From contig JAFLBT010000008.1 in assembly GCA_017302935.1 (NCBI GenBank), positions 1-39,564 of the forward strand: DNA of 39,564 bases, read 5' to 3'. The position numbers and the translations under genes were made by a program. The stretch comes from Flavobacteriales bacterium (GTDB taxonomy: Bacteria > Bacteroidota > Bacteroidia > Flavobacteriales > Flavobacteriaceae). Of the stretch, positions 16,970 to 23,507 are shown one piece after another (positions within the stretch are counted from its first letter, which is position 1; every line of letters starts with the position of its first letter). Under the pieces are notes generated by a model. The model was not told the origin of the DNA. It did not search any database and saw only the letters and a list, made by a program, of their open reading frames with translations.

Positions 16970-19351
16970 TTAATAATTAATTTTTAATTGTAATTGTATG
17001 TTTCTACCCATTTCATCAACAAAAAAACGTTGGCGATTTAAGTAGTCACGGTAGTTTGTGTTAAACATATTTTGAACGGATAATGCGATTGTTGTATCCA
17101 AATTTTTGAAAGTCTTTACTTTCATTTCCGAATAAAAATGAAACAATTGATACGCTTTTGGCGGAGTACTAATGTCAACCAAAACCGGAACAAATTCGCC
17201 ATCCACAATAATATCCGTTTCAAAATTAAAATTAGGATAACGGTATTGACGAAAAACGGTCTCCGATTGAAGTTCCAAAATCAATCCATTCCATTCCGGT
17301 TTTTTGTATTGGATGGAAGTGGAAATCGTCATCGGCGGCATGTCAATCAATGGTTGATTTTTGGATACATCTTCGCCGTTTACGTAGGCAAACGAAAATT
17401 TATGTTGCCAATTGGAGTGAATGTTCCAAGTCGAATGAAAGTCGATTCCTATCAAGCGGGCATTCGTTTGTTGAAACTCCCAAACCGGAAAAACTCCGCG
17501 AATCGTGGTTTCAAAACCAATGGGTCGTAAATACATGAAATTGGAAATGTAATGCAAAAATGGGTTGATTTCCATTGAAAACGACTTTCCATTTTTTGAT
17601 AAAGAAGATGAAAATTTAAGTGATTCTTCTTTTTTCAAACGTAAATCACCCAACTCAATTTGTCCGGTGGAATGATGCAACCCATCAGAGAAAAATTCAG
17701 ATGGATTCGGATTTCTGTTCGACAAACTCAAGTTGTTCAACCATTTCCAATCCGATTGAAAATCTTTTCGTAATCCTAAACTCGCTGAAACATTATGAAA
17801 GGTAAACTGCGGTTTGGTCAACCATTGGCTAGCCGCTTCACCCACAATAATGTCACCAAAATCAGCTTGATAACCGCGTTCATCCCATCGGGATTTCAAA
17901 TAATATTTCGTTGCTTCGATGGTAGAAAAATCATAACGAATGCCACCATCAAGCACCAAATCTTCTTTGATTTCAAAGGTTCCGATGCCATACCCACTTC
18001 CATCAAATCGAACATACGTCGGAATCAAAGGTCGCACACCGGTTCTTGGACTGGCAAAATTATTTTGAAATAATCCGCTGATTCCGGTTTTTAACGTAAA
18101 TCGCTCCCATTCCTTTTTATAATCCGATTGAAGAGAATGAGTGGTCAGTTCCAAATCCAAAGCCGATTTGTTGACATTTCCTCCTCTACGGATATCAAAT
18201 TCATTTCGGTTGTTAAATTGAAGCGAATAAAAAGTAGAAATCGAACTCCTTTCATCCAATTTTTGCAAATAATTGAACTTAAATAAATGATGCTGAATGG
18301 CTTGTCTGGGTTGTTCTATCGAATAGGTGAAATCATCAATTCTATACGGAATTTGATTGTTGATGGAAGTATACAAATCGGTTACATTTCCAATGTGGGA
18401 AGCACTCAAAATACCAATCGTAGCATTGTATAAACTATAAAACGCGGAGAGTTCATAGTTTTCTTTTACATACGAAACATCACCCGAAAAATTCAGTTCG
18501 CGATTTCCGGAATTGGACAAAACATAATCCGGAGCTTCCCGATCACCAAAATAAGTGAACGTTCCCAACGCATTCCATCGCCAACCTTCCGAATTTCCTT
18601 TGTGAATACTCGAACTTATCGTTCCACCGCGACCGTTGGATGAAACGCTGACAATCGTTTTACCAAACAACGTATCTTGTTTCACACGAATTGACTCGAT
18701 AATTACCATTCCGCCCACCGCATCGCCACTGTATTGCAAGCCCGAAGCACCTTTGACAACTGAAATTTTTCCGGCTGCGTTCAAGTCAAAATTCGGAGCG
18801 TGTTCCGTTCCCCATTGTTGGTCTTCCAAGCGAACTTGATTGGAAAATATAGGCACTCGACTGCTGTGCAAACCGTTAATCACCGGCTTCACAATGGAAG
18901 TTCCGGTTCGCAAAAGGGATACCCCAGGAACTTCTTTCAAGGCTTCAGCCAACGTTTTGGAACTGTTTCGCTCAATAGCCGCTTTCGAAATTTGTTGCTC
19001 CGATAAACTACTGCTGAGTTTGGCTGTTTTTTGTTTGACAGTAACCGTTTCTAATTTCGTTTCGTAAGGTTTCAATTGCACATTCAGCACCACATCTTCG
19101 GTCATATCCACCAGCGTATCGCAGGTAGTGTAGCCCACATAGGAAATATACACCCGTAATTCGCCTTTGGGCAAACCGTTGATTTCGAATTCGCCAATTG
19201 GATTACTGGCGGTATTCAGGTACTTGGTATGAATGTGACTTCCGGTTAGCGGTTGTTTTTTTTCGTTCGTGATTTTTCCAATTAACGTGAATTGACCATA
19301 GCTCGAAAATCCAAATACCAACAAGAAGAAAAGGATAATAAAGTATCGCAT
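16970..19351 (-). CDS. TonB-dependent outer-membrane receptor, ZnuD-like
   Basis: A 793-residue outer-membrane transporter driven by TonB-ExbBD. Signal peptide MRYFIILFFLLVFGFSSYGQ; a carboxypeptidase-like regulatory domain (about 21-105, LIGKITNEKKQPLTGSHI); a plug (about 115-235) with LAEALKEVPGVSLLRTG, VKPVINGLHSSRVPIF and DQQWGTEHAPNFD; then a 22-strand-type barrel ending in an aromatic residue (QLQLKINY). The plug motifs and the barrel motif PNPSEFFSDGLHHSTGQIELG resemble the ZnuD group, which takes up zinc and in some species heme. A His-rich small protein lies 77 bp upstream and a lipoprotein 11 bp downstream, which fits metal uptake. The substrate is inferred, not proven. Confidence 0.88.
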   Translation of the reverse strand: MRYFIILFFLLVFGFSSYGQFTLIGKITNEKKQPLTGSHIHTKYLNTASNPIGEFEINGLPKGELRVYISYVGYTTCDTLVDMTEDVVLNVQLKPYETKLETVTVKQKTAKLSSSLSEQQISKAAIERNSSKTLAEALKEVPGVSLLRTGTSIVKPVINGLHSSRVPIFSNQVRLEDQQWGTEHAPNFDLNAAGKISVVKGASGLQYSGDAVGGMVIIESIRVKQDTLFGKTIVSVSSNGRGGTISSSIHKGNSEGWRWNALGTFTYFGDREAPDYVLSNSGNRELNFSGDVSYVKENYELSAFYSLYNATIGILSASHIGNVTDLYTSINNQIPYRIDDFTYSIEQPRQAIQHHLFKFNYLQKLDERSSISTFYSLQFNNRNEFDIRRGGNVNKSALDLELTTHSLQSDYKKEWERFTLKTGISGLFQNNFASPRTGVRPLIPTYVRFDGSGYGIGTFEIKEDLVLDGGIRYDFSTIEATKYYLKSRWDERGYQADFGDIIVGEAASQWLTKPQFTFHNVSASLGLRKDFQSDWKWLNNLSLSNRNPNPSEFFSDGLHHSTGQIELGDLRLKKEESLKFSSSLSKNGKSFSMEINPFLHYISNFMYLRPIGFETTIRGVFPVWEFQQTNARLIGIDFHSTWNIHSNWQHKFSFAYVNGEDVSKNQPLIDMPPMTISTSIQYKKPEWNGLILELQSETVFRQYRYPNFNFETDIIVDGEFVPVLVDISTPPKAYQLFHFYSEMKVKTFKNLDTTIALSVQNMFNTNYRDYLNRQRFFVDEMGRNIQLQLKINY

Positions 19352-19428
19352 TTTTCCGGTTCAAAATATAAAACACATGGAGTCATTACTATTGATGTAG
19401 CAAATGACTATTCTTTGTTTCTGAGATT

Positions 19429-19767
19429 TTAAACGGTTTGCGGCGGTCCGCGATGAGAAAAAAGGGAACCTGAAAAGGTAGAAATAATGGCTTGTTCCTT
19501 AATTAAATAGGGAACAGGTTTAATCGGTAAATCAAATCGATAGGTTAAAACTTCCGGCTGGATATAAAACCAAAAATGAAAGTCACAAATGGAACAATCC
19601 TCTTCCGAATGTTGATGCGAAAAACCATCGTGCGAATGATGACACACTTCGGTTTCCTCAACATCATCAGCCACTAAATAATGATAGGTATGCAATGACT
19701 GAAACAGTATTGTGAACAACACTGCCGACATTAAATACAGGTTTAGGATGGCTAATTTCTTTTTCAT
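19429..19767 (-). CDS. Small His/Cys-rich membrane-associated protein upstream of TonB receptor
   Basis: About 112 residues from the ATG at 19767 (MKKKLAILNLYLMS); an ATG three codons earlier also exists. One hydrophobic N-terminal segment (about 5-25) acts as signal or anchor. The middle is rich in metal-binding residues: CHHSHDGFSHQHSEEDCSIC, followed by DFHFWFY. The C-terminus holds SLFSHRGPP. I do not recognise a characterised family. With a ZnuD-like receptor next door on the same strand, a role in zinc or copper sensing, buffering or delivery is plausible. A TACCTTTG sequence at 19774-19781 would give an almost leaderless mRNA if it is the promoter. Confidence 0.7.
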   Translation of the reverse strand: MKKKLAILNLYLMSAVLFTILFQSLHTYHYLVADDVEETEVCHHSHDGFSHQHSEEDCSICDFHFWFYIQPEVLTYRFDLPIKPVPYLIKEQAIISTFSGSLFSHRGPPQTV

Positions 19768-19848
19768 TGGGGGCAAAGGTAGGGAAAAGGTAGTGAAATA
19801 GGGAATTTTTTAAGAAGACTTTACGAAATGGAGGTTGTGAAAGTTTTT

Positions 19849-20109
19849 CTAAAAGTTAGTGTCTAATTCATTTGATAATGGTGGGCGTGGTGGTGGTGAT
19901 GGATATAAATTTTTATTGCCAATTTCAGTTGGAAGATTCATCCTTAAATAAATACGAGATAATTTTTTACAAACTTTATTAGAAAATAAATCATTAAAAA
20001 GATTACTAACGTATAATTTTTCAAGTGAAGTAAATTCGTTCTTGGTTACTCCATGTTTTTTAACTATTATTTTTTGATGATCATCATTTATAAAAATGAC
20101 ATCATACAT
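19849..20109 (-). CDS. Small hypothetical protein
   Basis: 86 residues with an ATG start (MYDVIFINDDHQKIIVKKHG) and a proline-rich tail (YPSPPPRPPLSNE). No signal peptide, membrane segment or known motif is seen. It sits at the distal edge of the accessory locus downstream of asd, directly after repeat copy R(i) on its strand. It may be a real orphan gene, or the remnant of one. Confidence 0.35.
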   Translation of the reverse strand: MYDVIFINDDHQKIIVKKHGVTKNEFTSLEKLYVSNLFNDLFSNKVCKKLSRIYLRMNLPTEIGNKNLYPSPPPRPPLSNELDTNF

Positions 20110-20117
20110 ATTTAAAG

Positions 20118-20226
20118 GCTCCGCAAAGTCTTCTTAATAGCACAAAGCTCCGCAAATGTCTCCTGACTTTGCGGAACATAAATTTGAATAAAAATAACAA
20201 ATAATTATAGTATTAAGAAATCTTTC
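20118..20226 (-). repeat. Repeat R, copy (i)
   Basis: Starts with GCTCCGCAAAGTCTTCTTAA, then GCTCCGCAAATGTCTC and ACTTTGCGGAACATAAATTT, then an AT-rich tail. The CCGCAAA/TTTGCGG parts can form a hairpin. Copies are at 21008-21106 and 21551-21630. This copy adjoins terminator copy (i), as copy (iii) adjoins terminator copy (iii). Confidence 0.8.
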
Positions 20227-20245
20227 CAAAACAACAAACAAAAAA

Positions 20246-20262
20246 AGCCCCTAAAAGGAGCT
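20246..20262 (-). terminator. Terminator copy (i), after PIN toxin gene
   Basis: AGCCCCT/AGGAGCT hairpin followed on the minus strand by seven T residues, just past the toxin stop at 20285. Sequence and flanks nearly match the asd terminator at 21645-21662. Confidence 0.75.
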
Positions 20263-20284
20263 TTTAACTAAGATAGTTTTATCT

Positions 20285-20650
20285 TTAAAATTCAACTAGT
20301 ATTAAATCTAACTCATCTATTTTTGAAAATCCTTTATCAGCGGTTACCAAAGGTAATCCATATACTAAGGATGTAGCTGCAATAATTGCGTCAGGTAATT
20401 TTATACTATACTTTTTTCTTAATTCAATAGTTTGTTCTTTGATTTTTAAATTCCAATCTATAGTAAAGGTGTCGCTTATTAATTCTTTTAATTTTATTTC
20501 TTCGGTTTTTTTGATTCCTTTAAAACCAAGTAATTCAACTTCTGAAATAAAAGATATTCCAAAATTATAGTTCAAAAAAGGTTCTGCGTTAGGATTTCCT
20601 TCGTGAATGTAAACCAAGAAATTTGTATCAGCTATAAAATCAATCTTCAT
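20285..20650 (-). CDS. PIN-domain toxin, VapC-like ribonuclease
   Basis: A 121-residue PIN-domain protein, the toxin half of a type II toxin-antitoxin pair; such proteins cut RNA with bound Mg2+/Mn2+. The four acidic positions of the fold are present: Asp in ADTNFLVYI, Glu in ISEVELLG, Asp in KLPDAIIAATS and Asp in VTADKGF. Its start overlaps the end of a 55-residue upstream ORF by 11 bp, the usual antitoxin-toxin layout. It ends at a copy of the asd-type terminator, and the similarity to the asd downstream sequence begins right at its stop codon, so the pair looks like a cassette placed in the asd 3' region. Confidence 0.85.
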   Translation of the reverse strand: MKIDFIADTNFLVYIHEGNPNAEPFLNYNFGISFISEVELLGFKGIKKTEEIKLKELISDTFTIDWNLKIKEQTIELRKKYSIKLPDAIIAATSLVYGLPLVTADKGFSKIDELDLILVEF

Positions 20651-20807
20651 TTTCTCTTATTTTGGTCTGATAGTTCAAGCCATCTAAATTTCTCTTCAAT
20701 TTCCCAAAATGTTTGGCTAAATTTCCCTTTTTTGGTTCTTTTTTTAATTTTTCCGTCAAAAGCTTAGCTATATTTTTGGAGTTGGATTTATTTATTATTA
20801 AAGTCAT
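20640..20807 (-). CDS. Small antitoxin of the PIN toxin pair
   Basis: A 55-residue ORF starting with MTLIINKSNSKNIAKLL and ending KHFGKLKRNLDGLNYQTK followed by IRENED. The stop TGA at 20640-20642 overlaps the toxin start. It is Lys-rich, and its C-terminal part resembles the toxin-wrapping tail of small Bacteroidetes antitoxins (F-G-x-L ... G-L-x-Y-Q-x-x-I-R). No clear DNA-binding fold can be named. Assignment rests on position, size and that tail. Confidence 0.7.
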   Translation of the reverse strand: MTLIINKSNSKNIAKLLTEKLKKEPKKGNLAKHFGKLKRNLDGLNYQTKIRENED

Positions 20808-20905
20808 ACTTTCAAATGTTTATAAGTAACAAATTTAATTAAAAATAACAAAAATTCAGCAATATATTGATATGTTAAAAATTCTTTCCATCAACAAACA
20901 AAAAA

Positions 20906-20923
20906 AGCCCCTAAAAAGGAGCT
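20906..20923 (-). terminator. Terminator copy (ii), after asd 3' fragment
   Basis: Same hairpin and T-run as the asd terminator, located just after the stop codon of the asd fragment. The flank TAACTATGATAAA is shared with copy (iii). Confidence 0.75.
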
Positions 20924-20942
20924 TCTAACTATGATAAATATC

Positions 20943-21002
20943 TTACACTAACTTATTCTCAACCAAATACTCCGCAATTTGTACCGTATTAGTTGCAGCA
21001 CC
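20943..21002 (-). pseudogene. Duplicate 3' end of asd (19 codons plus stop)
   Basis: Read on the minus strand this encodes GAATNTVQIAEYLVENKLV and a stop, identical to the last 19 residues of the resident Asd. The DNA differs at six codons (ACC/ACT, GTG/GTA, GCT/GCG, GTG/GTT, AAA/AAG, GTT/GTG), all synonymous. So the fragment comes from an asd gene that stayed under selection, probably from a related strain, and not from decay of a local copy. Similarity to asd stops at about 21,003, where repeat R copy (ii) begins, and goes on past the stop codon into the terminator. Confidence 0.85.
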
Positions 21003-21007
21003 CCCTC

Positions 21008-21106
21008 GCTCCGCAAAGTCTTCTTAATAACACGAAGCTCCGCAAGTGTCTCCCGACTTTGCGTAACATAAATTTAAATAAAAATAACAAAACAATTAAG
21101 AGTATC
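21008..21106 (-). repeat. Repeat R, copy (ii)
   Basis: Nearly the same sequence as 20118-20226, including both GCTCCGCAA blocks. It directly adjoins the upstream end of the asd fragment. A short inverted piece (ACATTTGCGG) follows at 21111-21120. The rest of 21107-21178 shows nothing I can name. Confidence 0.8.
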
Positions 21107-21178
21107 AGGGACATTTGCGGTGCTTTTCATAGATAATTTTCGCTTGAACACTTTGCGTGGCGAACAAAGAACTTAATT

Positions 21179-21529
21179 TTATTCTCTATCAACATAAATA
21201 TATTTAACATCATTGATGTAAAAGTAGTTACTTCCCTTATCTTTTTTTACTTTATCACCTATTTTGATTTGTTGATATAATTCATAATTAAATAACTCAT
21301 ATTTTTTATAATCTACAAATATAATTTCAGCATTCCTAGCTCCAAATGTAGTATCAATAAATTTATTGGTTACTACACCTTCTTGAATAAATTGCTCTAT
21401 ATTTAATCTCCTAAAATATTCTCTACTATCAGAAGATAATTTTGGACATATATATATTAAGTAATAAATCCATAGTATTAATACTATGAAAAAAAATTTC
21501 AATTTAAGTTTGTCATCTATTTTCACCAT
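21179..21529 (-). CDS. Small membrane-anchored hypothetical protein
   Basis: 116 residues, not recognised. One membrane segment near the N-terminus (about 11-29, KFFFIVLILWIYYLIYI) is followed by a ~85-residue soluble domain with alternating charged and aromatic residues, ending GSNYFYINDVKYIYVDRE. The Lys/Ile/Tyr-rich codon use is more AT-rich than the nearby housekeeping genes. It is the only gene between repeat copies (ii) and (iii) downstream of asd, so it is probably accessory DNA. Small surface or immunity-like proteins look like this, but no function is assigned. Confidence 0.55.
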   Translation of the reverse strand: MVKIDDKLKLKFFFIVLILWIYYLIYICPKLSSDSREYFRRLNIEQFIQEGVVTNKFIDTTFGARNAEIIFVDYKKYELFNYELYQQIKIGDKVKKDKGSNYFYINDVKYIYVDRE

Positions 21530-21550
21530 GTAAATAAATTAAAAGTAACC

Positions 21551-21630
21551 GCTCCGCAAATGTCTCTCTACTTTGCAGAACATAAATTTAAATAAAAATA
21601 ACAAAACAATTAAGAGTATCTGGAAATCTT
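21551..21630 (-). repeat. Repeat R, copy (iii)
   Basis: Carries GCTCCGCAAATGTCTC, ACTTTGCAGAACATAAATTT and the AT-rich tail of the other copies, next to the asd terminator. It lacks the first GCTCCGCAAAGTCTTCTT block. Confidence 0.8.
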
Positions 21631-21644
21631 TCTAAAACAAAAAA

Positions 21645-21662
21645 AGCCCCTAAAAAGGAGCT
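21645..21662 (-). terminator. asd terminator, copy (iii)
   Basis: Hairpin AGCTCCT/AGGGGCT (one G-U pair) with a 4-nt loop and a T-run on the minus strand, 22 bp past the asd stop. Probably the ancestral copy of the three. Confidence 0.85.
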
Positions 21663-21683
21663 TTTAACTATGATAAAGTTATC

Positions 21684-22673
21684 TTAAACTAATTTATTCT
21701 CCACCAAATACTCAGCAATTTGCACCGTATTGGTTGCAGCACCTTTGCGTAAATTATCCGCCACAATCCACATATTTAAGGTGTAGGGTTGGCTTTCATC
21801 ACGGCGAATTCTACCCACAAAAACATCATCTTTCCCTTGAGCATAAATCGGCATCGGATAGGTTTTGGTGTCTAAATTATCTTGAACGGTAACGCCTGGT
21901 GTGTTGTGTAAAATCGAACGCACTTCATTCACCTCAAAATCATTTGAAAATTCAACATTTACGGCTTCACTATGTCCACCAACAACCGGAATTCGGATGG
22001 CAGTTGCGGTCACGGCAATGCTTCTGTCGCCCATAATTTTTTGCGTTTCACGAACCAATTTCATTTCTTCTTTGGTGTAGCCGTTGTCTTCAAACACATC
22101 ACATTGCGGGATGGCATTTCTGTGAATGGGATACGGATACGCCATTTCACCTTTCACACCGGTATATTCATTTTCCAATTGTTGCACCGCTTTTACACCC
22201 GTTCCGGTAATGGATTGATACGTGGAAACAATCACTCGTTTTACGTTATATTTTTTATGTAACGGATTCAAAACCATCACCATTTGAATCGTTGAACAGT
22301 TAGGATTGGCAATGATTTTATCGTCTTTGGTTAATTCCGAAGCATTGATTTCGGGAACCACTAATTTTTTGGTTGGATCCATTCGCCAAGCGGAAGAATT
22401 GTCGATAACGGTTGTACCGGCTTCAGCAAATTTGGGAGCCCAAGCCAAAGAAGTTTCTCCTCCGGCAGAAAATAACGCAATGTCCGGACGCATTTCAACG
22501 GCGGTTTGCAATCCAACTACCTTATATTTATTTCCTTTGAATTCAATTTCTTTTCCAACCGACTTTTCAGAAGCAACAGGAATTAATTCCGTAATCGGAA
22601 AATTTCTTTCTGCTAAAACTTGAAGCATAACTTCGCCAACCATACCGGTAGCACCAACAACTGCAACTCTCAT
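21684..22673 (-). CDS. asd: Aspartate-semialdehyde dehydrogenase
   Basis: Reduces aspartyl phosphate to aspartate semialdehyde with NADPH, the branch point to diaminopimelate/lysine, threonine and methionine. From the ATG at 22673 (MRVAVVGATGMVGE) it has 329 residues, the usual length. A start nine codons earlier would overlap a promoter-like TACTTTTG, so it is rejected. NADP-binding GATGMVG is at 7-13; catalytic Cys126 lies in ANPNCSTIQ; the base His234 lies in VVGGHSEAV; the phosphate-binding WRMDP region is present. It is a single gene with its own terminator. A second copy of its last 60 bp lies 740 bp further downstream. Confidence 0.96.
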   Translation of the reverse strand: MRVAVVGATGMVGEVMLQVLAERNFPITELIPVASEKSVGKEIEFKGNKYKVVGLQTAVEMRPDIALFSAGGETSLAWAPKFAEAGTTVIDNSSAWRMDPTKKLVVPEINASELTKDDKIIANPNCSTIQMVMVLNPLHKKYNVKRVIVSTYQSITGTGVKAVQQLENEYTGVKGEMAYPYPIHRNAIPQCDVFEDNGYTKEEMKLVRETQKIMGDRSIAVTATAIRIPVVGGHSEAVNVEFSNDFEVNEVRSILHNTPGVTVQDNLDTKTYPMPIYAQGKDDVFVGRIRRDESQPYTLNMWIVADNLRKGAATNTVQIAEYLVENKLV

Positions 22674-22697
22674 GTGTGAATTTTTAGATTTAAAATG

Positions 22698-22705
22698 CAA
22701 AAGTA
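22698..22705 (-). promoter_or_regulatory. Candidate -7 element (TACTTTTG) of asd
   Basis: Exact TAnnTTTG match 25 bp upstream of the asd ATG. It lacks a TTG at the usual upstream distance. Confidence 0.4.
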
Positions 22706-22806
22706 TAGAATATTAAGGTGAAAAAAGTCTGTTTCACAAAATTTTGGTTTTTTGTAAAATAGATTCTAAAATAGAATTTATCGTTTGAACACAATTTTTT
22801 TGTTTT

Positions 22807-22975
22807 TGCCACGAATTTTATTATTTTAAATTAATGTTTCGCCACGAATTACACTAATTTACACGAATTAATTTGTGCAAATTCGTGCAATTCGTGGCTA
22901 TTAAAAGTTAAAGTAAAATTTTGAAATAACAGTAAACAGTTTTGAACAATATTATTTCGTGTAATTCGTGGATAC
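22807..22975. repeat. Palindromic intergenic repeat (GCCACGAATT family)
   Basis: In the 360-bp gap between asd and mscL. The core 22841-22898 is an imperfect palindrome: GCCACGAATTACACTAATTT on one arm and its near complement ending GCAATTCGTGGC on the other. Further half-copies (CCACGAATT at 22809, AATTCGTGG near 22962-22970) flank it. It has the look of a dispersed repeat family. No gene is visible in the gap. Confidence 0.75.
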
Positions 22976-22985
22976 AAAAAAAAGA

Positions 22986-23002
22986 CCCCGAACAAGTCGG
23001 GG
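22986..23002 (-). terminator. mscL terminator
   Basis: CCCCGA/TCGGGG hairpin with a 5-nt loop, followed by eight T residues (after GGGGTC) on the minus strand, 31 bp past the mscL stop. Confidence 0.85.
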
Positions 23003-23033
23003 TTTAGTTAGAATATATAGTGTAGCGGAACGA

Positions 23034-23441
23034 CTATTTTTTCAATAAATCTCTGATTTCAGCCAATAATTCTTCTTGTGTTGGTCCTGCCGGAGGTGCC
23101 GGTGCTTCTTCTTTTGGTTTTCTCATTTTGTTGTAACCTTTAATGATGATAAACATTACAAAACCTACAATTACCAAGTTCACTAAGGTATTTACCCAAG
23201 CTCCCCAACGAATGGCTACTTCCGGTACGGCAGCAACGCCTTCAGATTCAGCTACAGCGGCTTGTAAAACTACTTTCATTTCAGAAAAGTCAACGCCTCC
23301 TGTTAACATCCCAACAACAGGCATAACGATATCGCTAACAAATCCGTTTACTACAGCACCTACAGCACCTGCCATAATTACTGCAACGGCAAATTCAATA
23401 ACATTGCCGGTCATGATAAAATTCTTAAATTCTTTCAACAT
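23034..23441 (-). CDS. mscL: Large-conductance mechanosensitive channel
   Basis: A pentameric inner-membrane channel that opens on osmotic downshock. 135 residues: N-terminal amphipathic helix (MLKEFKNFIMTGNVIEFAVA), TM1 (about 15-45, AVGAVVNGFVSDIVMPVVG), a periplasmic loop, TM2 (about 82-104) and a C-terminal bundle (TQEELLAEIRDLLKK) after a Pro/Ala linker. Length and all key motifs match the family. It lies 66 bp after murF-alr on the same strand and ends at its own terminator, so it may be transcribed with the genes upstream or alone. Confidence 0.97.
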   Translation of the reverse strand: MLKEFKNFIMTGNVIEFAVAVIMAGAVGAVVNGFVSDIVMPVVGMLTGGVDFSEMKVVLQAAVAESEGVAAVPEVAIRWGAWVNTLVNLVIVGFVMFIIIKGYNKMRKPKEEAPAPPAGPTQEELLAEIRDLLKK

Positions 23442-23507
23442 AATTTTAGTTTTTAAAGTTTTGTTAAAACGAAGTTAGTTAAAATTTTAACAAATGCAAT
23501 AAAAAAA

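Noticed and set aside
20110-21690. Integrase, transposase or tRNA that could explain the asd cassette region
   Set aside because: None found on either strand; the claim of cassette capture rests on the repeats and the asd fragment only.
22674-22700. Nine-codon N-terminal extension of Asd
   Set aside because: Puts residues before the NADP-binding fold and overlaps a promoter-like element.
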